Source: an uncultured Sphingomonas sp. (GTDB lineage Bacteria > Pseudomonadota > Alphaproteobacteria > Sphingomonadales > Sphingomonadaceae). From it: DNA of 64,000 bases. Position numbers and translations under genes: made by a program. Below are positions 1-9,580 of the stretch, piece after piece (position 1 is the first letter of the stretch; the number at the start of each line of letters is the position of its first letter). The notes below the pieces were generated by a model. It was not told the DNA's origin. It did not search any database and worked only from the letters and a program-made list of their open reading frames with translations. The stretch covers positions 46,628-110,627 of the forward strand of contig NZ_CAJYQD010000028.1 in the NCBI RefSeq assembly GCF_913776855.1, written 5' to 3'.

Positions 1-3000
1 CCGGGGGCGGGATCGGGGTGAGCGGTACGCTGACCGCCGATGCTGGGGCGATCGACCTGAGCGCCGTCCGGGGGATCGCGGTCGGCGGTGCGGTACGTAG
101 CACGGGTGGCGGCGTCGGCATCGGTTCGACCGGTGGTACGGTGGCGGTGACCGGCGGCCTGGCGTCCGATGGTGCGGCGACCCTGTCGGGAACGGCGATC
201 ACGCTGGGCGGCACGCAGACGGCGCGCGGCGCGTATCGCGCGACCGCCTCGGCGGGCGGGATCACCCGCAGCGGCACCGGACTGTCGATTCGTGCCGACA
301 GCGACGCGAGCGGTGGCGAGGGCGTCACCCTTGGCGCCACGGGCGGGGCGATCGACCTGGCCGACAGCCGGATCGATGCGGGCGGCACGGTGGGGCTGAT
401 CACCGATGGGCAGGGTATTGTGGTCGGCGCGGTCCGGGCGGCCGGGCTGGTGGCGACCGGGGCGAGCGCTGCGGGTGCGGGGATTCGGACCGGGGACCTG
501 AGCGTCGGCGGGCCGGTAACGCTGCGTGCGGCGGGCGATGTTGCGACCGGCGCGATCACGACCGACGGCGCGGTGACGCTGACGGGTAATATGGTCCGCT
601 TCGGCAATGCGCGCGCGGCGAGCCTGTCGGCGATCGCTGCAGGCGGTGGGATCAGCGGCGGCACGATCGACACCAGCGGCAACGTCCAGGCGCAGGCGGC
701 AAGCGGCGCGCTGACCTTGGGGCGGGTCACGACGACGCAGGGCGATGTCGCGCTTGCCGCGCTGGGGCCGGTGTTCGTGCAGGGCGTGGCGTCCGCCGGA
801 ACGGCGTCGGTGATCGGGACCGGGGCGGGCAACGATGTGTCGGTGGCCGATGGCGTCGCTGCGAACGGTGCGGTGACGGTGCGATCGGGCCGCGATATCC
901 GCACGCCGTTCGTGCGCAGCGCGACGGGTGCGCTGACGGTGGCCGCGCCCATTGGGCGGCTGGCGGGTTTCGTCGCTGGAAGCGGCACCAGCCTGTCGGC
1001 CGGGGCGGGGCAGCCCTTTTCGCTGACGGTCGGCACCGATGCGGTGTTGGGCGATGTGGTCGGCGGCAATATCGCGATCACCGCGACCGCGATCACCGCC
1101 AACCGGATCGATGGCGGCGCGCTGCCCGTCGCGTTGAAGGCGACCGCGGGCGACCTGACCGTGACCGGGCCGGTTACGGGGAGCGAGGTGTCGCTGACGG
1201 CGGCGGGACGCGCGCTGCTCGGATCGGTAACGGCATCGGGCGCGGTCACGCTGGGGGGCGCGCAGGGCCTGTCGTTCGGGCGGGTGTCGGGGGCTTCGAT
1301 CACTGCGACCGGCGGCACGATCAACGGGACGTCGCTGACATCGGCCGGCGCGATCACGCTGCGCGGTGCCGATGTGACGCTCGACCGGATCGATGCCGCG
1401 ACGCTGACCGCGGAGGCATCGGGCGCGCTGGGGATCGGGACGGTGCAGGTGACCGGGGATGCCACCCTGACCGGCGCGGCGGGCAGTTTCGGCGAGGTGA
1501 CCGCCGGTGGTGCGCTCGGCATCACGACGACCGGCGCGTTGCAATTCGGCAGATTGTCGGGACGCACCGTGACGGCGACGGCGCAGGGCGGTGCATTGAC
1601 CGGCACGGCGGTGGTCGGAACCGGTGACTTGACATTGGGCGGGCAGTCGATCGACCTTCAATCGGTCGAGAGTGGTGGGGCGCTTCTCGCCACGGCTGCG
1701 GCTGCGCTGACGATCGGTTCCGTGCAGGCAGCGGGGAATGCGGCGCTCACCGCCGGGACGAACGGGACGCTGGGTACGGTTTCGACCGGCGGAAGCCTTG
1801 ATGTGGCTGCGGGGGCCTTGCGCTTCGACCGGTTGTCGGGGCGGAGCGTGACCGCGACGGCAAGGGGCGGTGCGCTGATCGGGACGACGGTGGTCGCGAG
1901 CGGCGATACCACGCTGGGTGGCCAATCGATCGATGTCGGATCCGCGACGGGTGGCGGGTCGCTGGTGGCCGATGCGACCGGTGGCACGCTGCGGCTCGGC
2001 TCGGTCGGCATGGGTGGCAATGTCACGGTCCGCGCGAGCGGTGCGGCGACGCTGGCGGGGCCGGTACGCGCGGGTGGCGCCTATCGCGTCACGGCGGGCT
2101 CGATCGCGCTCGACGGTGATCAGCAGGCCGGGGGCGAGGTCCGCTTGGTCGCGACCGGCGGAACGATCGGCGGTACGTCGGCGCTTACGCTGGCAAGCGG
2201 TACGGCGGCGGGGACGGCGAGCGGTGCGGCGCCGATGGTGCTGGATGCCACCGGAGGCATCGACCTGTCGGGGGCGACGTTGCGCGCCGGAGCAGGGTCT
2301 GCGCTGGCGGTGCGCGCCGGGCGGGGGCAGGCGATCCGGCTGGGATCGGTCGACGCGGGTTCGCTGGGCGGGTTCGATGGAAGTGCGCCGGTCGATCGGC
2401 TGACGCACGATGCCAGCGTGACGACCGGCAAGCTGAACGTCGGGCGAGTGGCGGTGACGCTGACCGCAGGTGATCTGATCACCGGGCAAGTGACGGCGAG
2501 CGGCCCGGTGTCGCTGATCGCCACCGGCGGGTCGGTGCGTGCGGGTGACCTGAGCGCGGGTACGCTGGAGGCCCGCGCCGGATCGACGCTGGCGCTGGGC
2601 ACGGTGACGGTCGGCGGGGCCGCGACGCTGGAGGCAGGCAACATCGACCTGCGGTCGCTGACGGCGCAGGCGCTGACGATCCGGACGGCCGGAACGCTGG
2701 GCGATACGGGCGGTGGCGCGACGGCGCTGCGGACGACCGGCGGCGACCTGACGGTGGAGGCCGGCACGGCGCGGCTTGCCAGCGTCGAATCGGCCGGGTC
2801 GGCGACGCTGCGCGGGACGTCGATCGAGGTGCGGGAGCGGCTGGCAGCGGCGCGCGCATTGCTGGTCGAGGCGCGGTCGGCGCTGACGCTGCAGAATGCG
2901 GCGGCGGGCAGCGACCTGTCGCTCACCGCGACGGGCGCGGTGAATGCGGGCGATGTGACGGCCGGTGGTACGCTGTCGGTCGACGGTGCGGGCGTCACGC

Positions 3001-4247
3001 TGGGCGCGGCGCGGGCCGGTGGTGCCATGAAGGTCACGAGCGGCGCGGGACTGTCGCTGGGATCGGGCAGCGCGAACGGGATCACGCTGGATGCGGCGGG
3101 ACTGGTGCGCGCGGGTGCGCTGACCGGTGGACCGTCGGTGTCGATCCGCGGCGCCGATGCCGAATTGTCGGGCGCGGTCCAGGGATCGAGCGTGCGCTTC
3201 GCCACGCGCGATCCGGCGACTACGGCGCTGCGGATCGGCGACGGCACGCGCAGCGACGGTTTCCGGTTGTCGGCGGCGGAGGTCGCGCGGGTCGCGGCGG
3301 ATACGGTGACGTTCGATAGTGGTGCCGGCGCGATGGAGGTCGGCACCATGGCGCTGGCGCCGGGCGTCGGCCGGTCGGTAGAGATGCTGTCCACCGGCGA
3401 CATCCGCGTGACGGGACAGGTGAGCGCCACCGGCAGCGGGCGCAGCATCCGCATCGGTGGCGACGGTACGACCGGCAATGCCGCGACCATCCACCTGATC
3501 GCGACCAGCGATGCGGGCGGGCGGTTGCTGCTGGGCGACAACGACCTCGACCTGCGGGGCAACCGGATCGCAGCGGGGCTGACGACCGGGTTCCTCGATA
3601 CGTTGCAGCCGGGCGATGCCGGGCGGGCGCAGGCACAGGCGCTGATCGGCAATCCCAATTCGGCGTTGTACAACACGCAGCTGGGGGGCGGATTCTTCGC
3701 ACCTGACGCGACGACGATGATCGCGGCACGGTCGATGAGCGTCCGGTTCGGCGATTATGCGCTGTTCCAGAATACGGCGGTGCCGGGTCGATCGTCGGGC
3801 GTCGTCGTCGGGTCGCTGGCGGCACCGGTCACCCCGGCGCTGCGCATCGCGACCTTCGGAACGCCATCGGCGGCAAGCTTCGCCTTTTTCGGCGACATCA
3901 ACGGGATCACCGGCGCGGGCGCGGCGTTGCTCGGCAACCCGGTCATCGATATCCAGCCCGCGCTGCTGCCCAACAGCCGGATCAACGGCTGTCTGGCCGG
4001 ATCGGGCGCGGGGTGCCTGACGACGATCGTCATCCAGCCGACGCTGCAGGTGTTCGACTGGGACAGCCAGGCGGTGTTCGGCATCCTGCAGGACGTATCG
4101 CTGCCCTTTACCCCGATCATCGGCGGCAACAACGAAGCGTTGCTGAGCGGGCTGCCCGCGCTGGCGCCCGAAACGCCCGCCGATGCCGCCGCGTCCGCCC
4201 CGACCGTCGCCGCCCCCATTGTCCCGGTGCAGGAGCCGAAGCCTTGA
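1..4247 (+). CDS. Large beta-helical repeat surface protein (filamentous-haemagglutinin-like), 3' part
   Basis: The reading frame is open from the window edge, so the N-terminus (signal peptide, possible TPS secretion domain) lies outside; the first in-frame GTG here, at 18, is not necessarily a start. About 1,410 residues are visible. They are almost entirely short Gly/Ala/Thr/Ser/Val strands of the type GxxTLxGxxI, typical of right-handed beta-helix passenger proteins secreted by two-partner or related routes. A block with the motif RLSGR(T/S)VTATA followed by TLGGQSID is duplicated (about 1541-1660 and 1820-1935). No C-terminal autotransporter barrel is present; the end is a Pro/Ala-rich tail. 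The only cysteines I see are a close pair (GCLAGSGAGC, about 3990-4017). The stop overlaps the start of the CHAT lipoprotein gene, so the two are co-translated. Role as adhesin or exported filament is inferred. Confidence 0.75.
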   Translation, partial: GGGIGVSGTLTADAGAIDLSAVRGIAVGGAVRSTGGGVGIGSTGGTVAVTGGLASDGAATLSGTAITLGGTQTARGAYRATASAGGITRSGTGLSIRADSDASGGEGVTLGATGGAIDLADSRIDAGGTVGLITDGQGIVVGAVRAAGLVATGASAAGAGIRTGDLSVGGPVTLRAAGDVATGAITTDGAVTLTGNMVRFGNARAASLSAIAAGGGISGGTIDTSGNVQAQAASGALTLGRVTTTQGDVALAALGPVFVQGVASAGTASVIGTGAGNDVSVADGVAANGAVTVRSGRDIRTPFVRSATGALTVAAPIGRLAGFVAGSGTSLSAGAGQPFSLTVGTDAVLGDVVGGNIAITATAITANRIDGGALPVALKATAGDLTVTGPVTGSEVSLTAAGRALLGSVTASGAVTLGGAQGLSFGRVSGASITATGGTINGTSLTSAGAITLRGADVTLDRIDAATLTAEASGALGIGTVQVTGDATLTGAAGSFGEVTAGGALGITTTGALQFGRLSGRTVTATAQGGALTGTAVVGTGDLTLGGQSIDLQSVESGGALLATAAAALTIGSVQAAGNAALTAGTNGTLGTVSTGGSLDVAAGALRFDRLSGRSVTATARGGALIGTTVVASGDTTLGGQSIDVGSATGGGSLVADATGGTLRLGSVGMGGNVTVRASGAATLAGPVRAGGAYRVTAGSIALDGDQQAGGEVRLVATGGTIGGTSALTLASGTAAGTASGAAPMVLDATGGIDLSGATLRAGAGSALAVRAGRGQAIRLGSVDAGSLGGFDGSAPVDRLTHDASVTTGKLNVGRVAVTLTAGDLITGQVTASGPVSLIATGGSVRAGDLSAGTLEARAGSTLALGTVTVGGAATLEAGNIDLRSLTAQALTIRTAGTLGDTGGGATALRTTGGDLTVEAGTARLASVESAGSATLRGTSIEVRERLAAARALLVEARSALTLQNAAAGSDLSLTATGAVNAGDVTAGGTLSVDGAGVTLGAARAGGAMKVTSGAGLSLGSGSANGITLDAAGLVRAGALTGGPSVSIRGADAELSGAVQGSSVRFATRDPATTALRIGDGTRSDGFRLSAAEVARVAADTVTFDSGAGAMEVGTMALAPGVGRSVEMLSTGDIRVTGQVSATGSGRSIRIGGDGTTGNAATIHLIATSDAGGRLLLGDNDLDLRGNRIAAGLTTGFLDTLQPGDAGRAQAQALIGNPNSALYNTQLGGGFFAPDATTMIAARSMSVRFGDYALFQNTAVPGRSSGVVVGSLAAPVTPALRIATFGTPSAASFAFFGDINGITGAGAALLGNPVIDIQPALLPNSRINGCLAGSGAGCLTTIVIQPTLQVFDWDSQAVFGILQDVSLPFTPIIGGNNEALLSGLPALAPETPADAAASAPTVAAPIVPVQEPKP

Positions 4248-7200
4248 TCCCCAGCCGTATCGTCCCGTTGCTGTCGGGTGTCGCCGCCGCCGTGCTGGCC
4301 GGCTGCACCGCAACGCCGCCCGCACGGCTCGACAGCTTCAACCTGGGGAGTAACGCGGCGGGTGAGCGCTGTTCGGCGGCGCGCAACTGGGGCGATGCGG
4401 CGACGCCCGACCCGTTTTCGCGTGCCTATGCCATCACCTGCTCGAGCGTCGCGGCCAGCCGCCCGTTGGGCAGTGTCCGGATCGTGCCGGCCGAACCGGC
4501 GCCGGTGGCGGCGGTCGAGGCGCAGTTCGATTGTGCCGAGCGACGCGACGTGACGATCGCGGGCACGCCGGGGAGCGCCGCGCGCTGTTTCGACAAGCAG
4601 ACCGGGCTGGAATCGGTGCGGCTGGACCTGACCCGTGGGCAGCGGCGCTATGTCGCGGCGGGGACGCCCGCAATCCTGCCACAGGTCGAAGAAGCGCTGA
4701 CCATCGCTGCCGGCCTGCGCCGCCCGGCGGTCGCCGCAACCTACGTCGCGACCGCCAGCGTCGATGCCGCGACCCTGCCGCCGCGCGCCGGCAGCCTGGC
4801 GACCGATACGCCGCCGGTGGCACAGGCGACCGCCAGCGCCGCGCTGACGCAGGGGATCGCGCTCAATCACAAGGGGCTGCATGTCGAGGCGTCGCGCGTG
4901 CTGAACGACGCGCTGACCCGGCTGGCCCCCGACGCGCCGCCCGCGCTGAAGGCCGAATTGCTGCTGGAGGCCGGGCTGGCCGATTCCAACATCCGCTTTC
5001 CCGATGCCGCCGGCCAGCATTTCGAAGCGGCCCGCGCGATCTTTGTCGACGTACCGGCGACGCGGACGCCGTTCCTGCTGCGCAAGCTGGATACCTATCG
5101 CGCGCTCGACGCGATCAACCGGGGCGCGTTCATCGAGGCGCTGGCGACGCTGGACCGCACCGGCGGGATGCCCGGTGCGACCGACCGCCCGCTGCAGGAT
5201 GCCGCGACACTGGTCGCGTTGAACCAGCCGGCGGCGGGCGATCGCGGGATGCCCGCGCTGGCCGATACCGCGCAGCTGTCGCGGCTGGTGCTGGATGCGC
5301 AGGGGCATTATGCGCGCAGCATCGCGTTGCTGGGCCAAGGCGACCGCGCGCGGGCGCTGAGCGAGATCGATGCGGCGGCGGCGATCTATCGCCCGCTCAC
5401 CAACGAGCGGCTGGACCAGACGCAGCTGTTCTGGCTGGGTGCGCGGATCGCGCGGCAACAAGGGCGGTTGCGGGCGCAGGCGGGCGATTATCGCGCCGCG
5501 CTGGACCATTATACCACCACGGTCGACCTGCTGCGGCGCGGATCGGTGGCCAATGCGGGGACGGGCAGCGAACCGGCGATCGCCGAGGCCGAGCTGGAAC
5601 GCGCGGCGGTCTATGCCCGCGCCGGTGCCTCGCGCAGCGACGCGCGGGCGGCGTTTCGGGACGCGGTGGATGCGGTGATCGCTTCGGGCGGCACGGCGCC
5701 CAGCGGTGCGATCGGCATGGAGGATTATCTCGACCTGCTGGTCGCCGAATCCGCCCGGCCGACCGCCGACACCTACGACCTGTTCTTTCGTGCGGTGCAG
5801 GCGACCGGCGAACCGGCGGTCGCGCGGCAGATTACCGAATTGCGCAACGTCGTCACCGCCGATCCGGTGGTGGGCGCTGCGGTGCGCGAACGGTCCGATC
5901 TGGAGCGTGAACTGACCCGGCTGCGCTATGCGTTGTCGAGCGGTGGGGATGGGGCACCGGGCAGTTCGACCGCCGAGCTGAACCGCGCCCGCGAAACGGC
6001 GGAGAACCGGTTGCTGGCGGTCGATGCGCAGCTGGCGGCCGATCCACGCTATCGCACGCTGGATGAAAGCCCGGCGACGCTGGCCGAACTGCGCACGGCA
6101 TTGAAGCCGGGCGAAACGTTCCTGAAGCTCGTCACGCTCAACCGCCGCATCTATGGCATGGTGGTGACCGCCGACCGGACCTATCTGTACCAGGTTGCGG
6201 AGAGCGAAGCGGCCCGCGGGGCCGTGCTGCAACTGGGCGAGCAGCTGCGCGCGTCGATCGACGGCGATCTTGCGCTGGGTAAACTGGTGCCGTTCGACGA
6301 GGCGCGGGCCTATACGCTGTACCGGTTGGTGAGCGGGCCGGCGGCACCGGTGCTGGCGGCGTCGCGGGCGATCGTGGTCGATCCGTCCGGGCCGTTGCAG
6401 CAGCTGCCGGTGGGGGTGCTGGTCACGCGCTATACGCCCGAGGCGCCCGACGCAGCCAAGCGCGATCCGTTTGATTTCTCGCGCACGTCGTTCCTCGCGG
6501 CGACCGCATCGATTTCTACCGCCCTGTCGCCGCGATCGTTCCTGGTGTCGCGCACGCTGCCTGCGTCGCGTGCGCAGCGGGCGTTTCTGGGCTTTGGGCA
6601 GAACCAGCCGGGATCGCCGGTGCCGCTGCCCAATTCACCGGGTGAAATCCGCGTCGGCTTTGGCTGCATGGTCGCGGCCGACCGGCTGGGCACGATCGCC
6701 CGGTCGCTCAAACCCATCGACGGACGCGAGCTGAACATCGCCGCCGGGGCGCTGGGCACGCGCGATGCGCAGTTCGTCACCGGCGCCGCGTTCAGCGACA
6801 CCGGGGTGGAGGGGCGCAGCGATCTCGACCAGTATGAGGTCGTACATTTCGCCACCCACGGCATTGAGGAGGGGCTGTGGGGCTGTTCCAAGTCGCCGCC
6901 CGCGCTGGTCACGTCGTTCGGGCAACCGGGGTCGGACGGGCTGCTCGACTTTTCCGAAATCGCCAAGCTGAAGTTCGACGCGAACCTGGTCGTGCTGTCG
7001 GCGTGCGACACGGCGGCGGGCGTGCGGGGCGAAGCGCTGCGCCGCGCCATCGGGCAGGAGGGGCCGGGATCGACGCTGGAGGGGCTGGTCCGCGCGTTCC
7101 TGACCGCGAATGCGCGATCGGTCCTCGCCACCTATTGGCAGGTGTCGGCCGAACGGGAGAGTACCGAGTTCATGCGCAGCTTCTATGGCGAGGCGCGCAC

Positions 7201-7357
7201 CCACAGCATCGGCGAGGCATTGCAGCGGGCGCAGCGGTCGCTGATCGCGCAGCCGCAATATTCGCATCCGTTCTACTGGGGTCCGTATTTCCTGGTCGGT
7301 GACAGTGCCAAGTCGATGCTGAGCGGCGGGGCAGGCGCGCGGGTCGCGGCGCGCTGA
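4244..7357 (+). CDS. TPR-CHAT domain lipoprotein (putative caspase-like peptidase)
   Basis: I place the start at TTG 4244, overlapping the previous stop (TTGA) and preceded by AGGAG at 4231-4235. This gives a clean lipoprotein signal, 20 residues ending LAG before Cys21, and 1,037 residues in all. The middle (about residues 200-560) is helical with TPR-like units. The C-terminal third is a CHAT domain: VHFATHG with the probable catalytic His872, and VVLSACDT with probable nucleophile Cys921. CHAT is a caspase-family (clan CD) peptidase fold, often attached to TPR arrays. The lipobox implies an envelope location, unusual compared with cytosolic CHAT defence proteins such as TPR-CHAT of gRAMP systems. 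Co-translation with the upstream surface protein suggests it processes, senses or helps export that protein; this is inference. The frame is open upstream to 4013, but that extension only overlaps the adhesin. Confidence 0.85.
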   Translation: MIPSRIVPLLSGVAAAVLAGCTATPPARLDSFNLGSNAAGERCSAARNWGDAATPDPFSRAYAITCSSVAASRPLGSVRIVPAEPAPVAAVEAQFDCAERRDVTIAGTPGSAARCFDKQTGLESVRLDLTRGQRRYVAAGTPAILPQVEEALTIAAGLRRPAVAATYVATASVDAATLPPRAGSLATDTPPVAQATASAALTQGIALNHKGLHVEASRVLNDALTRLAPDAPPALKAELLLEAGLADSNIRFPDAAGQHFEAARAIFVDVPATRTPFLLRKLDTYRALDAINRGAFIEALATLDRTGGMPGATDRPLQDAATLVALNQPAAGDRGMPALADTAQLSRLVLDAQGHYARSIALLGQGDRARALSEIDAAAAIYRPLTNERLDQTQLFWLGARIARQQGRLRAQAGDYRAALDHYTTTVDLLRRGSVANAGTGSEPAIAEAELERAAVYARAGASRSDARAAFRDAVDAVIASGGTAPSGAIGMEDYLDLLVAESARPTADTYDLFFRAVQATGEPAVARQITELRNVVTADPVVGAAVRERSDLERELTRLRYALSSGGDGAPGSSTAELNRARETAENRLLAVDAQLAADPRYRTLDESPATLAELRTALKPGETFLKLVTLNRRIYGMVVTADRTYLYQVAESEAARGAVLQLGEQLRASIDGDLALGKLVPFDEARAYTLYRLVSGPAAPVLAASRAIVVDPSGPLQQLPVGVLVTRYTPEAPDAAKRDPFDFSRTSFLAATASISTALSPRSFLVSRTLPASRAQRAFLGFGQNQPGSPVPLPNSPGEIRVGFGCMVAADRLGTIARSLKPIDGRELNIAAGALGTRDAQFVTGAAFSDTGVEGRSDLDQYEVVHFATHGIEEGLWGCSKSPPALVTSFGQPGSDGLLDFSEIAKLKFDANLVVLSACDTAAGVRGEALRRAIGQEGPGSTLEGLVRAFLTANARSVLATYWQVSAERESTEFMRSFYGEARTHSIGEALQRAQRSLIAQPQYSHPFYWGPYFLVGDSAKSMLSGGAGARVAAR

Positions 7358-7359
7358 TC

Positions 7360-8133
7360 GTGCGGGCGCGGGCGATCGCGCTGGCCGGTGCCGGGGTGCT
7401 GGCGACTTGGGCGTGCCTGTGGGGCGTGGCGCCGTTCGCCGACCATCTGGTGCGGGGCGCTTCGCCGATCGTGGCGGAGGCCGGGTTCGGCGCGATCGTC
7501 TTTGGTACGATTTTAGTGCTGGCATGGGGATTGGGCCGGGTTGCCGGCGTTTCGTGGCGCTGGGCCGGGTTTTCGCGAGGGGCGGCGATCGGGCTGGGGG
7601 CACTGCTGCTGGCGATCGGTTACTGTGCGCTGGCGGGTACGTTGACGACGGGGGCGGGGTCGACGGTATCGCTCGCGCTGCCGCTGGGCGCGCTGGTCAT
7701 ATTGTTGCAGGTAGTGGCGGAAGAGGCGATGTTTCGCGGCGTCGTCCAGCCCCTGCTGGTACGTGGCGTCGGGGCGGGGGCGGCGGTGCCGCTGACGGCG
7801 GCGTCGTTCGCCGCGCTGCACGGCGTTCTGGGCGGGCTGGAGCCGGTGATGCTCGCCAATATGCTGCTGGGGGGTGTGCTGTTCGGTCTGCTGGCGCTGA
7901 CCCGCGGGGTCGGTGCGGCGATCGGCGCGCATTTCGCGTGGAATGCGTTCGAACAGCTGGGCGTCGGATTGGACCCCAACCCTGGTCACGGCGCGTTCGG
8001 GGCGATGATCGACCTCGACCTGCGGGGGGCGCCGCTATGGGGCGGATCGGTGGCAGGGCTGAACGGCAGTATCGCGATGGGCATTGCCGTGGTGGTGGCG
8101 ATCCTGTTCGTCCTGTGGCGGCGGCCGGCGTGA
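7360..8133 (+). CDS. CPBP family intramembrane metalloprotease
   Basis: The 257-residue protein starts at GTG 7360, two bases after the CHAT gene stop. It is strongly hydrophobic, with about seven or eight predicted membrane helices. It carries the three CPBP (Abi/CAAX protease) signatures: EEAMFRG with Glu121-Glu122, a following FAALHG, and HFAWNAFEQ near residue 190. These Glu and His residues form the active site in the family (Rce1-like glutamic/metal-dependent intramembrane endopeptidases). The two-base gap makes it the likely third gene of the adhesin/CHAT operon. Bacterial members process peptides or confer self-protection; the substrate here is unknown. It runs convergently into the M23 gene with two bases between stops and no room for a terminator hairpin. 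Confidence 0.85.
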   Translation: MRARAIALAGAGVLATWACLWGVAPFADHLVRGASPIVAEAGFGAIVFGTILVLAWGLGRVAGVSWRWAGFSRGAAIGLGALLLAIGYCALAGTLTTGAGSTVSLALPLGALVILLQVVAEEAMFRGVVQPLLVRGVGAGAAVPLTAASFAALHGVLGGLEPVMLANMLLGGVLFGLLALTRGVGAAIGAHFAWNAFEQLGVGLDPNPGHGAFGAMIDLDLRGAPLWGGSVAGLNGSIAMGIAVVVAILFVLWRRPA

Positions 8134-8135
8134 CG

Positions 8136-9458
8136 CTACATCGTGTCCGCCCGTTTCGCGTCGATCGCGTCGCGCACCTTGCGGAACGCGGCCATCGCGG
8201 CAACAGGGATCACGCGGCCGCCGCCGGTCTCTATCGACATCGGGTCGACCGCCTGCCCGTCGATATGGACCTCGTAATGCAGATGCGGGCCGGTCGAACG
8301 GCCGGTGGTGCCGACTTCGCCGATCGGCGTACCCTGTGCCACGCGGGCACCCGGTACGATGGCCGGGGCGATGCGGTTCAGGTGCAGGTAGAGCGTTTCC
8401 CAGCCATTGTCGTGGCGCAACCGGATGAAATTGCCGTTGGGGCCTTTCATCGCCGCAAAGGTGACGGTCGCGTCCCCGGCCGCGAAGATCGGCGTTCCGG
8501 TCGGCGCGGCGAAATCGGTACCGCGATGCATCTTGCGAAAGCCCAGGATCGGATGACCGCGCATTCCGAAGCCCGAGCTGATCCGCGCGGCATCGACGGG
8601 CGTGCGCATCAGCGCGCGCCGGCTGCTGCGCCCGCTACTGTCGAACCATTCCGCCTCCGCATCGCCGGGCAGGCGATATTGGTAGAGTGCACGGGTCTTG
8701 GCCGGCGTGGCGAGCGAGGCATAGATGAGCCGCGGCGTGCCGACGACCTCACCGTCGGGGTTCACCCGTTCCTCGAACCCCGCTTCGAACACGTCGCCCG
8801 CCGACACTTCGCGCTGAATGTCGAAATCATAGCGGAAGGCGTTGGCGAACGCACCGACCAGTACGTCGCTGACCCCGGCCGCGACGGCGGAACTGTAGAA
8901 ACTTTCGCCGTCCAGCTCGCCCCGCACGAAGCGCATCCGACGCGTGAGGTTGGCCGACAGCGGCCTAGCGGCCAGCGTATCGTGGTTCCCCCGCTCGATC
9001 GCGACCCCGCCGCCATCGACATGGGTGACGGTGGCGGCGTGCAGCGTCGTCCCGGCCAGCGTCACGTCGAGCCGGAGCAGCCCCGGCGTATCGCCGAGCG
9101 CAGCCTGCGCCAACGCGGCGGCGCGGGCGGCATCGGCCGGATCGATGCCCAGCGACCGCAGGGTCGGGTCGATTGCGGCGGGGCTGGCGATGTTGAGGAC
9201 CCGCTGGTCGTAGGATGTGCCGGCGGCGGCAGGGGACGCGGGTGCGGGGCCGGTGACCGTTTCGTCCGACGGGCGCGCGCCATAGGCGAGGATCGCACCG
9301 CCCAGGGTCACGGCGATGCCGGCGATCAGCGGCAATGGGTTGCGTGCGCGCTCGATCGGCGCTGGGGGCGGGACTGCCGCCGCGACCGTTGGTGCTGGTC
9401 GGGGCCGGCTCCACGAGCGCGGGTCGTAGGACGGTTCGGAATCGTCGCGATGCTGCAT
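8136..9458 (-). CDS. M23 family metallopeptidase (LytM-type, membrane-anchored)
   Basis: The 440-residue protein starts at ATG 9458, preceded by an AGGGCAGG-like ribosome site; the frame stays open to 9701, but that extension runs into the divergent tssK gene. One N-terminal membrane helix (about residues 46-62, after a Pro-rich cytoplasmic stretch) anchors a periplasmic region. The C-terminal M23 domain has HRGTDFAAP (His311, Asp315) and HLHYEVH (His392, His394), the complete zinc and catalytic set, so it should be an active peptidoglycan endopeptidase rather than a degenerate EnvC/NlpD activator. The central region resembles the OapA/LysM-like linker of zinc-peptidases seen beside sphingomonad cell-wall genes. 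It is divergent from the type VI block with about 120 bp between, so it could serve local wall opening for that machine, but housekeeping wall growth is equally likely. Confidence 0.88.
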   Translation of the reverse strand: MQHRDDSEPSYDPRSWSRPRPAPTVAAAVPPPAPIERARNPLPLIAGIAVTLGGAILAYGARPSDETVTGPAPASPAAAGTSYDQRVLNIASPAAIDPTLRSLGIDPADAARAAALAQAALGDTPGLLRLDVTLAGTTLHAATVTHVDGGGVAIERGNHDTLAARPLSANLTRRMRFVRGELDGESFYSSAVAAGVSDVLVGAFANAFRYDFDIQREVSAGDVFEAGFEERVNPDGEVVGTPRLIYASLATPAKTRALYQYRLPGDAEAEWFDSSGRSSRRALMRTPVDAARISSGFGMRGHPILGFRKMHRGTDFAAPTGTPIFAAGDATVTFAAMKGPNGNFIRLRHDNGWETLYLHLNRIAPAIVPGARVAQGTPIGEVGTTGRSTGPHLHYEVHIDGQAVDPMSIETGGGRVIPVAAMAAFRKVRDAIDAKRADTM

Positions 9459-9580
9459 GGCCTGCCCTTGGAACCAATAGCTGCCTCGGGCGTCCCTTGG
9501 GCAGATATTGCTGTGGCGAAACGATCTGGCATGAACTTGGCTCCGGCGCGGTGTTTTCGGCCAAGAGGGGGGAGAGGTTG

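Noticed and set aside
1541..1935. Nucleotide repeats in the adhesin as a CRISPR-like array
   Set aside because: Only protein-coding repeats of imperfect sequence; no constant short repeat with variable spacers is present anywhere in the window.
4013..4243. Longer start for the CHAT protein
   Set aside because: Would overlap the adhesin by over 200 bases and bury the lipoprotein signal that begins at TTG 4244.
3755..6232. Minus-strand open frame of 825 codons opposite the adhesin and CHAT genes
   Set aside because: Arg/Gln/His-rich shadow typical of the antisense of GC-rich genes; the plus-strand proteins have clear domains.
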